The notes: generated from the letters alone by a model not told the origin. A stretch of DNA of 64,000 nucleotides from Cryptomeria japonica (GCF_030272615.1 NC_081409.1:210744257-210808256); one strand, 5' to 3'. Shown: positions 11,190 through 24,318, numbered from the stretch's first letter. Numbers and translations are program-made.

Positions 11190-12535
11190 TGTTGGATATT
11201 GTTGCTGCTAGGATATGTTGTTGTCATTGATGTCAACATATTCATGTGTTTTGGTGTTCTAGTGATTGGAGCGAGTTAATCTGGTTGGTTTATCTATTTG
11301 GTATGCTGAATCAACTAGATATACTTGATTCAGTGTTGGTTTCATGATTAGAAGTGGTGATTTGATCGGCTTATGGATTCTGGTATGAAGATTGGTTTTT
11401 CAGTGTTCAGTGTTGCAGTGTTTTGGTATTTGATCTGTTGAGCTCCAGAGTGATTATATCTTGAGTTGTGAATTTCATAGAGTGTTTGGTATGTTCACGT
11501 GTATCTTCAATTCAGATGGTTCATGATTTGGTGCTCCACAGGTTATCTTTCTAATCCTAGTTGCTATTGTTGTTTGTTCTTGAGTACCAGTGTGTTGATC
11601 GATGAAGATTTGATTAAGTGGTGTTGGTGCATCTATTGCAGATGGTTCTAACATGCTTTTTGGTGTTTCCTAATCATGTCCTATTTGTTTTTCTGGTCTG
11701 CATTGATCATTGTGCGCGTTATTGAGGATCTTATGGGTCTGGTGATGTTCTTCGTGTTAGGTGACATTTCTGGTGGTGTAGCGTGTTGCAGATGATCTTG
11801 GTGAGATTTATAGTGGTGTTGCATGTTCGAGGATTTTATTTGGGTCCATGTTATGTCATCTTGGTATTGTATTGGTCTGGTGGTTGATTTATGTATCGTG
11901 TGATGTAATTTTATAATTAGGTCTTGAGGGTTGAGGCGATCTTGTAGTCAAGGTTGATGATTTGTATAATGGATGTTATATAATTGTAATTTGAAGATCG
12001 GTGGTTGATTAAGGTTGTGTCTGCATTATCAGAGAGTGTTTTATGTGTGAACAAGCAAATTCATCTTTCGATGTGAAGTGTTGAGCAGAGAGTGTTGCAG
12101 GATAGACAAATGTGCTTAATCGGAACTGTCATCAGGCATTGGGAGATGTTATTCTTTCAGTTCATGTAAACCGAATTGTTGTCTGAATGTTATTGTAAGG
12201 TAGTGAACCTTCCCTGAGAGTTGTAGCCTCTGGGTTATCATATTTTGAGCAGTGATCTCTCGACAGCGTGCTTGAATGTAAGTGCATTCCCCATTGTAAC
12301 ATTTAAACATACTACAATAGAATGACATCTTATTGTGGGTAGGTTCTCACCATGGTTTTTCCCTTAACCGGGTTTTCCACATCAAAATATTGGTGTTATG
12401 TGTGTGATTTTTATTGTGTTTATCTTTATTCTTGTTGCAGTTGATCAAATCTGAAGTTGTGTTTAAATTGTTTAATCCAGTGAAAACTTATTCACCCCCC
12501 CCCCTCTCAGTTTTCCTTCATTGTTGTTGCCAACA
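11190..12535 (+). repeat. 3' LTR of Copia B
   Basis: It runs from TGTTGGATATTG to TTGCCAACA and is 1346 bp, against 1334 bp for the 5' copy. It is followed directly by the CAATG target duplication. Substitutions and small indels against the 5' LTR are scattered throughout. Confidence 0.95.
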
Positions 12536-12830
12536 CAATGGAATCTTCAACATTTATAAGTTTCTAATGATTCATAGCTACTTATCAATAAATTTAATGA
12601 TAAATTCCTCATAAAGAATGATAAACCTATTCTCTATAAGTGCAGAGTGGATATTTTCAAGTAGTATTTCCCAAATATATCTTTTTAACAATACCCCCAC
12701 GTGAGAAATAAGGTTACAGGTGCAATGGATAGCATCATATCTCTTTTAGTTATGTTTAATAATTCTTTTGACTAGACTCAAAATGGTATGTGATGTCATT
12801 AGTCTTGATACCCCTTAGTAAATTAACATC
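12536..12830 (+). mobile_element. Gypsy remnant A, right part
   Basis: Immediately after the target duplication the interrupted Gypsy resumes. The stretch FLIKNDKPILYKCRVDIFK (about 12602-12660) matches ETKAENLVPYKKLVDFYKTK of the second Gypsy (about 27992-28050), and GAMDSIISLLVM matches DAMATINSMLDM. This is the end of the second RNase H and the linker to integrase. Integrase itself was not found. The right limit is uncertain, and bases 12830-12950 show nothing assignable. Confidence 0.65.
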
Positions 12831-12899
12831 CATTCTTATCTCTAAGATTGAACCATCCCACCCAACCTATTATCTAATAAGCATAATCTCTCATCTAAC

Positions 12900-14738
12900 C
12901 TGCATCCTATGCCACCCTCCTTAGTGGAATGTTCTTTGTCACATCTCATTATTTTTTCTCACATTATTAATACTATAGACACATAAAATCTGCATCACCT
13001 TTGTTCTTCATTTTTTAACCTTGTCGCTTGTATAATCTTCTTTATTTTGCACAATTATGTCTGGTCCATTCCTCGATTGGTTTGTTCCCTTATGTTCCCA
13101 TTTAAGGCTTGGGATTTCATTTTTACCCTTAACATTGTCCCTCTTGTGTCAAATATTTCCCTTGTCGCTTTTACAATGATGTTTTGCCTAATTGCATCCC
13201 AATTAGGGTTTTTTGCCCCTCATTTGACCCTCTCGTTCAGCCTTTTTAACACCTATCTATATTCTTCCCCTTTCTTACCACTCCTGATGTGAAAGTTGCA
13301 TTTTGACCCCTACTTTATCCCCCTTGCATTGTATTTTTCCCCTCTCACTTTGGCGATGTCCTTTTTGAGTGTTTTCTCTATCTCATTTTTTAGGGTTTTT
13401 AGCTCTACTTTTAAAAGTTTTGCCGCTTCCCGCCTCCTGTCTTTGATCCTGTTGGACCTCCTTTCCTGCCCATTCATATTAAAAAGTTTCATTTTGACCT
13501 CTTTTCCTACCCCATGGCCTTGCATTTTTCCCTTCTCCATTCGGTGACCCGCTTTGACTCGGTTTACTCGGTATTGCTCAGTTTTACCCGGTTTACCCTA
13601 ATTTCCAGTTTTTCACTCAAATCCTGTCATTTCCTATCTAACCTTTCTTGTTATTTTTAATTTCATTAATTTTTACCCAAATTGACTTAATTTTACCCCT
13701 TTAAGGTCCTCGAACATTAATTTAACTAATTTGTCCTTTTAGGTTTAATTAATTTTTTAATTAATTAAGCCCCCTTTTTACTGATTATTCTGTCCTGGTC
13801 TATCATCAAACCCTTTCCCCTTTAAAAGTAATTAAACAATATTACATTATTTGGTTAATTTTGATTTATCCCCTTTAATTAAATAATCTTAATTGATTAA
13901 TTAAAGGTTCATTCATTTTAACCTATAGTTGAATAATTCATTTTCATTATTCAATTATCTAATTATGTCTTCGAATTAAATAAATATCTTTATTTATTTA
14001 ATTTTCCTAATTATCTTCTAATATGAGGATAATATCTTCTTTTTCAATTTTTTAATTGAAAATATCTTCCCAATTTCAAAAATGGCAACTTTGTCTCATG
14101 AAATATATTTGATTATTTGAGAATCTCTATATCTCATTTTAATTCAAATTTTAATTCGAAAATGAGGTATGTATCCCCTAAAACAGGTTTTTTTGCAGTG
14201 TCATCACTTTTTCTTTCTTCTCCTTTGTCTTTCCCCAAATGGCAACTCTATCATGTGTTTGATCTTGCCCATCCACCCAATCAAAAATCCTTTCGATCTT
14301 GTTCATTCGTCAAGTCTTCGATTTTTATAAATTGAGGACTCCCCTTCAATCAAATCATCTAAATTTTATGCATTTTCATTATGTCTTGATTTTGAGTAAT
14401 TATTTAGATTAAGCTTTGTTATTATGTCCATTTATCTAGATAATCACATTAAATCACATATTCCGAGTAAGGATCGCATATATCAATCCCCTTCGCTTTC
14501 ACCATTTCATGCACTTGGCTTCTTGAGAGCGACATATCTATATTAGAATCAAAATGAAGAGCAACGAGATCTAACTAAAAGAATAATGGATGGTTTGTAT
14601 TTGTTTTATATTTCATTTCAGTTACTTTGTTTGTAGGATTAGGAAGATTAGCATACGATTTGAGTTTTTTTTATTAACTTGGATAGTTTGCATGTGTGTT
14701 TTGATTTTTGAAACTAATTCCCATTTTCCTCATCTACA
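12900..14738 (+). repeat. Putative 5' LTR of Gypsy C (left edge uncertain)
   Basis: Pyrimidine-rich and then AT-rich non-coding DNA ends in CATCTACA, directly followed by a primer-site-like sequence. A good TATA box lies 410 bases before the end. I could not find the TG start or a target duplication, so the left edge could be anywhere from about 12830 to 13050. Three short ORFs in 13047-13547 and one at 14117-14335 are low-complexity and look accidental. Confidence 0.5.
14326..14331 (+). promoter_or_regulatory. TATA box of putative Gypsy C LTR
   Basis: TATAAA in the context TTTTTATAAATTGAGGACTC is a textbook plant TATA box, with a likely start about 30 bases downstream. Confidence 0.5.
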
Positions 14739-14740
14739 TT

Positions 14741-14757
14741 TGGTGAACCCGATGTGA
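14741..14757 (+). other. Candidate primer-binding site of Gypsy C
   Basis: TGGTGAACCCGATGTGA begins three bases after the LTR end CATCTACA. It starts with TGG, as a site pairing with a tRNA CCA end should. I cannot name the tRNA with confidence. Confidence 0.45.
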
Positions 14758-14851
14758 AGCACATGCAAATTTGACATCTTTTATGAGCTTTGATCAATTG
14801 CTGGTACCCAAAAATTTAAGAACATTGATTCTCATGCCCAACACTGGTTCT

Positions 14852-14967
14852 GTGCAAGTGGCACCTAATCCTATGCAGTTGGCTAAGTTTCCTGTGCAAG
14901 TGGTCAATTATACTGCGCAAGTGGTCAAATCTAGTGCGCAGATGGTCAGTTCTAGTGCAATTGGCTA
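14852..14967 (+). repeat. 21-bp coding-phase minisatellite, leader copy 1
   Basis: About five imperfect 21-bp units of the form GCAAGTGGTCAATTCTAGTGC are present. Because 21 is a multiple of three, the open frame repeats seven-residue units (VQVAPNP, VQVVNYT, AQVVKSS, AQMVSSS). A related array is at 19092-19187. The function is unknown. Confidence 0.75.
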
Positions 14968-15482
14968 GACAGATTGTAATTTCAACTTAACTTTTTCATA
15001 TGCAAGGTTTGATTAATAAGCTTTTTGCATGCAAGGTTTTGATCATTTTAATAGCTTAATTTGTAGGTTTTGATAGAGTTGAAGGACATATTCACAAGAT
15101 TTCAATCAAACAACTTTCATTTAGAATCTTAATTAGTTCTGGATTAACCCTTTTCATTTCATGCAAGAAACTTTCATTTGGGATCTTAAGTAGGTCTGGA
15201 TAAACCCCTTTCATTTCATTCAAACAATTCTCATCTAGGATCTTAAATAAATCTTGGATTAACCTTACAACTTGCACCTATTTTTAATTAGGTTTGGATT
15301 AAGCTTTGATGTCATGCAACAATTTTCACTTATAGGGTTTAATTAGAGGGTTAATTGATCCTCTTTGTTTATCATTATATAGTTTAGAGGATCCAATTAG
15401 GAATCATGAGTTAAGATGGGTCTCCCTCCGACAGAACTTATCCCCTTGCTTCAACCCGATCTTGCCTACAACAACCATCAAG

Positions 15483-18156
15483 TGTTTGCATTGTGTTATC
15501 ATTGATGTCAACCGCTGAGTAAGTATTGGAAACCGACATGGAATGTCAATCAACAATGGTATGCAGTTTGATGTCATATAGCAGGACTCCCACCGGATGA
15601 AGATGTTGTCACTGAATGAAGAGAAGTCTGACAGAAAGTGTGATGCCTCATGATAGCAAGGAAGACAAGGTGGAAGATTACCAAGTCACATGTCTAGTTG
15701 AAGATGTATCTGCTCACTTTCAGTAAATTCATATTAGTGCAATGTCGAAAGTAAAGAGAGAAATGTTATGTCAATCGGTTCCCACCAGTTGTTGGCCAGC
15801 AGGTGACAAAGATCCATTCTCACTGGGAGATTGGCTGATCGAGTGCAACTACCTATCTACTCCTACCAAATGTTGGCAATATCATAACCCTCTAGGATAA
15901 GATAGTCAAAGAAGTTAAAGGCAAATGGTTGAAGGATTATACTAGATGACCAAAGCAAAACATGAGGAAGCCTTTGGTATATGAAACCAAAGATATGCAC
16001 TGGATCAACAAGAGAAGGCATGATGAGATACCGGGACAGAAGAGGAAGAGTAAGTTGTGATGAGTTTGTCACTTTAACAAACCGGTTGAGTTGAGAACCT
16101 AGTTGATGAAGGAGAAGGAAAGGTTTAGCATTGTAGACATGGAGTTACATTGGGATGCAAATGGAGATTTGTGTTACCATTGTTGGTAACAATTGGAGAT
16201 TGATGGCATGAGTCATCAAGGTTCGACCTGTATGCAGGCAGATGTATTATTAATCGGTATTCAAGAACAGAGCGGTGATAAAACAACTGGTATGGATGAT
16301 TGGAAAATATTCAGGTGTTGCAGTTCAAAATATATGTTCATAGCATTTCCATGAGTCTATGATTAAAACCACATCAAGTTTGGTGAACCAGAGAGCACGT
16401 TTATAATTGACTGATATGTACTCTGTGAAGAAGAATGAATATCATTCTGGTATGCAAGTAGGTGTAGTATCAACCGATAAACATGCCCACCTGTAAACAT
16501 GTCTATCGGTAAGCATGCAAGGGACAATTAAAACATAGAGCATGACATCATATCATATGAAGTATTATGTCCTAACCGGTCGAACAGAGAAAAGCATGGC
16601 TTGAAGTTTAATCGGTTATTGTATAACCGGTAGGGTAAGATGAACCGCTAGTATAAGGTGACCATCGGTTGTGTTTGGTCAGTGCCTGAGCCTAAACTGA
16701 CATAGTGAACTGAGGTGGATGCCAACAAAGATGACTCGTAGGATCCAGATTGCTAATGTGTAGTGGTGAAGAGTGCGTGATGAGGTAGTTTTCGAATGTC
16801 TTCATTAAATGTCGACTACGGAAATCACAGGTGAGTTGCAGAGGATTGCGGCTCAAAGCAGTTCAAAGGATAGAGATTTGATTCTTTGACATCTTGATCG
16901 AAGCAGGATATTTGATCATCTTGTTGACTTGGAGAAGGAAATTGCTAGATCATTTAATGTGATCGACAAAAGTAGGGTCGATGTTTGTTAAAAATAGTAA
17001 ACGTGTATTGGAATAATTAAATATGGCGGTGTCGTCTGATTTGTTACAGGTTGTCCATCTCAGAGATGAAATCCAATTTGATTTGATACAGATTGGGTTG
17101 GTGAAGAAAACCCTAGGCACACTAAGTTTAAGTTTATGTTTTGGCGAGAAAGCCTGAATATAAATATTCAGATTGAGATCTAAGTGGTTGTTGTTGTTGT
17201 TGAGGCTAGTGAAGAGAAGGTGATTGTTGAGAGAAGAAGAGTGATCAGTCTGATTGCAAGAGAGAAGTACATAGAGAAATTGAGTGCATTGGAGAAGAAA
17301 TCGGTAAGAGGGGTTTAACCGGTAAGTGTGATGAGAAAGTATTGATCTATATGTTGGAGGATAGACTGTTGAAGTGAAGGTAGATCGAGAAGTGAGAGGA
17401 AGAGAAAGAAGAAGGTTTGACAAACAAGATTGAACCGACAAGGTTCAAGGTTTACCAGTAAAGCAGCTATAGAGAATAATTGTTTGTTATACTGGCAGAG
17501 ACTATACTGGAAATGAACAGAGAGTGAAAGGAGATCCGGTTAGGTGGAAACAAAGTGCAAGGGAAAATCGGGATAGAGAGAAAAAGGTCCTGATAGATTA
17601 GAGGCAAAGTGAGAGAAAGAGGTTCAACTGATAAAGAAGAAATAGTGAATTAGATTGTGGAGGATCTAACCGGTAAGGTAGAGGCAGAGTGAATCGAACT
17701 GATAGTGATGAGAAGCAGACAATGATGAGAAGCAAAGAAATAGAGAAGAGTTGAACCGACAGGGTGAAGTGTATACAGAGGTTACAAAACTCATTTGTAA
17801 CAAGATGCTTACTTTGTACTGAATATATAATTCATTGTATTTCACTGAGTTGGTGCTCCTTTGGGTTGGTGCCCTAAACTTTGTAAAAGTGTTGTTTCAT
17901 TGTGAGGCTGGATTGGAGCAGTAGACTCTAGCAGCATTTCTCACTAAGGTTTTTCCCACTTTGGGTTTTCCTCGTATATCCAATGTTGTGTGATGTTTCT
18001 TTATGTGTGCTTGTTTTATGATCATTTCCTTTATCTCACCAATATAATTCCTTAGTCTTGAAATTTCTAACCGATACACATAGTCAGGTTTAAAAGGCTT
18101 AAGGTTGTTGATATCCACTGATTCACCCCCCTCCCAGTGGTATCTTGTGTTCTTCA
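15483..18156 (+). mobile_element. Solo Copia-type LTR, 2.67 kb
   Basis: This sequence starts TGTTTGCATTGTG, ends TGTGTTCTTCA, and is flanked by perfect 5-bp duplications TCAAG at 15478-15482 and 18157-18161. There is no primer site, coding region or second LTR, so it is a solo LTR left by recombination between LTRs. Its layout matches the Copia LTRs here: an ATCATTGATGTCAACC motif near the start, AGGTTTTTCCCAC..GGGTTTTCC at about 17948-17975, and TTCACCCCCCTCCCAGT near the end. At 2.67 kb it is the longest LTR in the window. Short ORFs inside (for example 16950-17441 minus) have no recognisable content. Confidence 0.88.
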
Positions 18157-18161
18157 TCAAG

Positions 18162-20290
18162 AAGATATCATCTCAAGATTAGGGGATCTATCTTGGGAAG
18201 TCCATACTAGCTACACTTAGTACATGAACATGTCCTTTGTCATATAAGAGGAAGAAAACAAAGTTGAGCATCTTGAGAAATCCTTAAAGAAAGAACTTGA
18301 AAAGGAAACAGAACAAGGAGAATTGCAAGAAGTAGTCCAAATTCCTCCTTCTCCTGAATCTCGATAGGAGTCTTGTTTAGTAACCTTAGATCCATTGCAT
18401 CCTTAGCTTAGAAGGTGTTTGGTGTCTGAATCGTCAGGTCTTTTATCTCATATCCTCAGAAAATGAACCAAAAAAAATGTCTCATAGAGTAACATTTAGA
18501 ATTTCCAGGTCCCATAGGAGAAGATAACTTAGAAGAGTGAGTAGGAACTTTTGAAGAATCCAACTAGCCGAAACCTTGTTCACCCATCCTGACACATCCA
18601 TTGCTCTTATTTTATATCAGACCCATATCTTTGGCTACACCTAGAGGTATTGTATGCATCTAATCCCATCAACTCAGAATCTTAGGAGAAATACAATGAA
18701 TTGGTATGGTTCTCCCCATTGAAGAAGAGGAAACATAAACACTAACACCGGTAATACAACCTGGTCTAGGATTTCATGATAAGCAAGTAGGTATAATTTC
18801 AGAATTGTATGGTTTAGCTTAGAGAACACATTCTAGTTGGGCCATATTTTGACAAACCACTACCACTTTAGAACAAGAAACAAAGAAAGCACAACGCCTA
18901 GAAGCAAAACTAGAAAGAGAATGTGAAGAAGAACAAAGGAGAATTAATCAATGATATAAACAACATCAAAATCAGATCAATCCTGCACCTTGACAGCAAG
19001 ATTAAAACTTCTTTCACCCTCCTTTTATCAATTTGTGCTTAAATTAGGATTTTATGGTCAAAAATTGAAAAATTGAAGCTCTATCAAACCTCTGCACAGG
19101 TGGTCAATTATACTGTATAGGTGGCCAATTCTACTGCGTAGGTGGTCAAATCTAGTGTGCAGTTGGTTTAATCTAATGCACAATTGATAATGTTTTGGGG
19201 AATTTATAGGTATACTTATATTTTTGAATCATCTTGGTCAATCAGCTAGATTAAAGTTTCATTTCATTTTCTTGGTTTACTAATTAGTTTCATGCAACAT
19301 TGTGGCTTCTGTGGGATGAATATTGAATTTATAAAATACTAATTTGTTTGATGCAGAATGATTGTCAAAGAATGAATGTCAAACAAATGTTTTATTTGCG
19401 TAAATCACCATTGTTATCTTTTCAATTTGGTTTAAAATGGACACAAGATTGCCTTTTGATTAGAGTAGCTCACATACTGTTATCTTTAAGGGAAATGAAC
19501 TTTTGTCTTCTGTCTCTGGACCACTTGCCCAATTTGTAGGGTGGGCCCATTGTTGCATTGATTAGGTACTTTCCACCTGCCTTCGGGGTCTTGGGAGAGA
19601 AGGAAAGGCGATAACAACACCTACATTTTATTTTGTAGTAGAGGGATATCCTTGACTGGGGATTTTATCACGTCACAAGGGTATCTCGAATTGGGACACA
19701 TTGGGGAGTCGTCTCTCCCAGCGTGATCTCGAGCGGTGTGTTTTTGAGCTGCTATATAAAAAACCTAGTTAGATGGTTAGATTGTTGAGTGAATTTGACG
19801 TATGTGGAGGCCTTCTCTACACCAATAAGCTCAATTAGAGCCTTAAGTGGCTTGCTTCATAGATTCGTTATTAGACTAGACCCGTTGAAAAAATTACTAC
19901 GAACCAACTGTTCTAGATTGCCAAAAACCTTTTACTTGTTGATTAAGGGATTGTAATATGTGCATGCCAAAGAAAACAACTCATGTACCCTTCAACTTGA
20001 GATAGAAAATTTCTCGAGATCTTCAAGAATGGAATTCATTTTGTATCCAACTTCCCACCAATTCTAGATCTAAATCCATTGACACAAGGTTTCATGCAAC
20101 CGAGACTATTTTCAAGAATGGAATTCGTTCTATATCCAAACTTTAGTTATGTTAGACCTAAGTCATTGCTAAATATCAATGTACAATCAAAAGGATCATC
20201 TGATTCAGAATCTTCCCAAGAGAGTCATCTTTCCCTAACTAAAGTGTCATGAAAAAAAATGGACAGAGCTATGAATAACATGATAACTCA
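18162..20290 (+). pseudogene. Decayed leader/gag region of Gypsy C
   Basis: Left of the solo LTR one reads MGLPPTELIPLLQPDLAYNN. Right of it the same frame continues with DIISRLGDLSWEVHTSYT, so this is one disrupted coding or leader region. Charged helical fragments follow, such as EHLEKSLKKELEKETEQGEL (about 18275) and QRLEAKLERECEEEQRRINQ (about 18893). Stops are dense. The stretch 19500-20290 contains no readable domain. Gag of Tat elements is poorly conserved, so the assignment rests on position. Confidence 0.45.
19092..19187 (+). repeat. 21-bp minisatellite, leader copy 2
   Basis: Four to five units resembling GCGTAGGTGGTCAAATCTAGT are present, the same repeat as at 14852-14967 in the same orientation. 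The recurrence about 1.6 kb away (solo LTR subtracted) suggests an internal duplication within the Gypsy leader. Confidence 0.7.
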
Positions 20291-20291
20291 A

Positions 20292-21814
20292 TGATGAACG
20301 AATAGTACCAAACCAGTACTGAGAGGGGGGGTGAATTAGTATAGACAAAATATAGACCTAAACCGGTTCAGCAGCAATCCCTCCAAATGACTGGCAAACA
20401 GTGACACCGGTTTGAAACAGAGTGCAACTGGTAAAACTCAGAACAACTAAAATAATCATAAACCAGTTACTCACTAAGTTTTCCACTCAACTCAAAACTA
20501 CACTACCATTTCACCCTTATGCATGAACAGGTAATCTATCATCATATCTTCACAATAGCTAGTTCAACATGTTTTATTGACAGGCATAAAACACAGAACC
20601 ATCATATGCTTATCAGGCAATAACAAAGCATCACATATGACACACATATTTTTCACATGGAAACCCAACTGGGAAAAACCACGGTGGGGATGAATACCCA
20701 CAAGCTTGTTGTTGAACTCTTTGGAAGTCTGCTCTATTAGAAGCCTTGTCCGGTTAAAGACATTACAAAAGGTTCTGCTAGGAACCGATCCTGTTAGAGA
20801 TCACCCGGTTAAGGGATGGCTACAATACCCGGTTAAGGGTTAAACCCTGTTAAGGGTACCTTGTTAGAGGATTTCAAGAACTCAATAGCTAAAGGATTTC
20901 CAGAGCTCTCTAGCTTTCCAGATCTCAATAACTTTGAGCTACCCTGTTAAGGGATTTACAACAAGCCGGTTAAGGCTACCCTATTAGGGGATTTTCCAAC
21001 TGTTGAGGTGGTTAGAGATCAACAGGTATTATAATGATCTGGTAACATCACTCAATGCCAATGCAGATCTGCTTAAGCTCCTCTTCACCTTCTACACTTA
21101 CACTCTGTAGGTATCACTTCTCTCCTCTGTTCTGGCAAGGATCTCGTATCCCTTCTCTTGGATACTCACACACAGCTTTTTGCCAACAACCTCTGAAAGA
21201 GTCACAACATCAACCTTATAGGACAACAGATAGGTCAGTAGCATAAACCCTAAACCCTAGACCTGTTAGGTTAAGGAATTCAAACAGTTCAATCCTGATC
21301 GTTGATCATATTGTATTGAATGCAATAGTCTTGATCCAATCTCAAGACATTCTCCATCATTTGTTTTCCATCGATTTCATGGTGGCTAATAACCCATCAC
21401 GTGTTATCACCGTTTATAGACTTCGCACATTCCCGAGGTAGATAGGAACAATCTCCTTTACGCAAGATCCTTCACGCGCACAAGGCTGATGTGGCAACAT
21501 GATCTGTTCTTCATTACAATGCTAACTCATCACACAATGTCACCGGTTGAGCCATACAGGCTTGAAGCACTTCAACCGAAAACCTTGAAGTTGAGACTAC
21601 CAACCGGTAGTTATACAACGCTTCCATGTGCCAGTTCCCATAACCATATGCCGGTTCATCTTGAATAAGCACACCGCTTCACTTTGGCACAAATGTCGGT
21701 TCACAGTGTTATACCGGTTCTCACATATGTCGGTTCATACCTCTTCAACATATTGACATCAATGACAACATACAATGTCATTATGTCCACATATCGGTTC
21801 ACATAATGCCAACA
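20292..21814 (-). repeat. Solo Copia-type LTR, minus strand
   Basis: Read on the minus strand it starts TGTTGGCATTATG at 21814 and carries TTGTCATTGATGTCAAT near 21765. The GTGGTTTTTCCCAGTTGGGTT region lies near 20665-20690, and AATTCACCCCCCCTCTCAG near 20320-20338. This is the same module order as the other Copia LTRs. No internal region is attached. The left edge is unclear: 21815-21819 is TTACC and I could not find an exact partner near 20290. The chain of CCGGTTAAGG-like phrases at 20750-21000 is internal sequence reiteration. The TAAACCC motif twice near 21245 is not a telomere array. Confidence 0.7.
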
Positions 21815-24318
21815 TTACCCAAGAGTTGTTGAAACCTTAGACAAGCTAATCTTCAATGACGATTTATCAACCCACTTAAAGAAAAACTGGCCTCAACATC
21901 TAAATATCGAACCGAGATAGAAGAACTTGAAACCCAACTTGGAACACAAGAATAGATGCGACAAGTCCAGCCACTAGTTCAAATAGATCCTCCTTGACAA
22001 ACATATCCTACCATAGGACACACTAGGGAAGACCTAGGGAAAAGACATCGCCTTGTGTAGAACACTTCAAATGCTCCCTTCGATTAGTTTGATAATCCCT
22101 TGTTAAGTGTAGCATCATCCACACAACAAATTAATCCTTATAAGGTAATAATGGGACATTGACAGACACTATTTGACCCTCAATGGTAAATGTTCAGCAA
22201 TTTATGATTCAAGAAACAATTACCTACATAATGTCGTATATTCCTCCCCTAGATGAAAATGTACAAAGAGTTATTGTTACACAAACAACAACTTCTCTCA
22301 TCCCACCAATGCAAACACAATCTTATGAACCAATGAAAAATGCACCAGTCAGTATTCCTATAGACCAACCGAGCAATGCTCCACCCCAAGAAGGCGTAAA
22401 CATGATATCTCATTCTAGGCCTTGAAGACATAGAAAACACAAAATAGATATGCTCGACAACTTCCTTGAATAATTAGGATATACATAACCAACCGCCCGA
22501 AAACAAAATGTTGCTACACAACATCAACAACAAGAACAACCTATTGTACACATTGATACCATATTTCAAAACACTGGACAAATGCAACTACAACCTATCA
22601 TCCAATCACACCAACAACGGTTTGGATATCTACAACACCAACAAGAAATACCTCAAGCTCCCCGAGTACAACAAAGAACACAATCAAGAGTTCAAAAAAT
22701 TTCAGTATTACAAATGCAAAAACGTCATCAACCCCTTACAATTCATACTCTACAACAACTAGTTAAAGAAAGATAATAGTATCAACCCCAGGTCCAAATG
22801 ACAATACAATTTTTGCAAGCACGATGAGAAAACCAATACCAGGACACTATGGCAGCACAACACATAGACCCATACCTAGATACACCAATTGCTAGTATGC
22901 CTCATTCTACCATATTGGGACATCAAGAACAAAACTTGTTAGGAGAAACAACATATAAACAACGAGGTTACAATGATGAACCCCCGAGACAAGAGCCTAT
23001 TGATACCATGACACAACAAATTCAGAGGTTATCCAAATAAGTTGAGGCATTACATACGAAGGACATCAAAAAAAGTTATACATTGCAAGACTTATGTCCA
23101 AACCCCTTTGACAAAAGTTTGTATATGCCTCCCTTCCTGAAAAATTTCAATGTACCTAAATTTAACAAATACCAAGGGAAAGGAGACCTGAAAGGTCACA
23201 TTAGAGAATTTTATGCCTCCTACATTGAAATACATTATGAAGAAACATACCTCATGTGTTTGTTCCCATGAAGTTTATCTGGACAAGCAATGGACTAGTA
23301 TGCTCGATTGCTTGGCAATATAAAATCATGGAATGAGTTGGCTGAGAAATTTATTTTCCACTTTACTTTTAACATGGACAACAAAGTGACCATGACTGAC
23401 CTTTGCACAACTAAATAGAAAACGAGAAAATCCTTTATCACATTCCTACATAGATGGTGAAACCTAGTCATTCGTTGTCTGATTGATATCCTTGAGGAAC
23501 AATAAATCAATCTATTCATTGAAAATATCACACTAGAATTACTATATGAGCTGAAAATCAAGAGACCTAGTTTTATTCCCAAACTTATCAAGAAAGGAAC
23601 AAACCTTGAGAAAGCTATTATACAAAAGGGAGTGATTGAAATATCTAAAGACAACAACAATGACAAAGGAAAATTTTGGTCTTGAAACAAAAATGTTATT
23701 AATGATAGAGTTGTAGACGCGAAAATAGTAAATAATGCACAAACAAAGCTTATTCTTAAAGGAGTTGCATCATCAAGTGTCCAACTAAATGCTCAGTCTC
23801 CTCAACAAAATGACACATTAAATCAACAGTAAGTGGCCAACAATCAACAATGAAGGCCTCTTCAAAATAAAGACACACCTCCTCACCAGTTTACATCATT
23901 GTGGGAACCTATTGAATCTGTCTTAAAACAATTGCTTCAATCAAACCTCATTCAATTACCTAAAATCAAGAATGAGCCATCAATAAAACCTGGCTGGTGG
24001 AATGACATTTAGTATTGCAAATATCACCGCACAAAAGGACATAAGACTCCCTCGTGTTTCCAATTAAAACACTTGATGCAATATTTAATTGACCAAGGTA
24101 TGATTGAGATAGATTCCTCGACACCTTCCTCAAACAAAGATCTTATAATTTTCAAAACTTTGTTAATAGATCATGATAAAGAGAAGCCCTTTGCATCTAA
24201 CTCTCATCCGAAAGACAATATAAATTATGCCAATGTTCCTCACCACAATACCATCAATTTACTTCTTGTGTCAGATAGTTGCATATCCACTATGAGAATT
24301 AGAGATCCAAGTGTTTAG
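21815..24318 (+). pseudogene. gag: Gypsy C gag region
   Basis: Consecutive fragments in one broad reading direction give a Gln-, Pro- and Asn-rich N-terminal part (22183-22780). A gag-like block, PPFLKNFNVPKFNKYQGKGD and ..HIREFYASYIEI (about 23110-23270), follows, with SWNELAEKFIFHFTFN further on and YCKYHRTKGHKTPSCFQLK (about 24015-24070). The last has the C-X2-H-X4-H-X3-5-C look of the degenerate zinc motif that ends Tat Gag. There are at least ten stops and several frame changes. Gag would form the particle, but this copy cannot. Confidence 0.75.

Larger units (their letters stand above)
5283..12535 (+). mobile_element. Complete Copia retrotransposon B (7.25 kb)
   Basis: Two LTRs of about 1.34 kb flank PBS, gag, protease, integrase, reverse transcriptase, RNase H and a polypurine tract, in Copia order. 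Perfect 5-bp target duplications CAATG lie at 5278-5282 and 12536-12540, so both ends are exact. The LTRs differ at roughly one base in ten by eye, indicating an old insertion. It sits inside Gypsy remnant A, whose reading resumes on the right. The coding region carries about ten in-frame stops, mostly where related elements have Gln or Trp, plus frameshifts confined to gag. It is not autonomous now. Confidence 0.95.

Noticed and set aside
13047-13547. Hydrophobic ORFs at 13047-13547, possibly membrane proteins
   Set aside because: The DNA is pyrimidine-rich and gives Phe/Leu/Ser in any frame. It lies in a putative LTR.
16950-17441. 163-codon minus-strand ORF in the solo LTR
   Set aside because: Low-complexity Ser/Thr/Leu/Asn-rich sequence inside an LTR with no family motif. 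It is likely chance.
21243-21260. TAAACCCTAAACCCTAG, telomere-like
   Set aside because: Only two units, inside an LTR. Not an interstitial telomere array.
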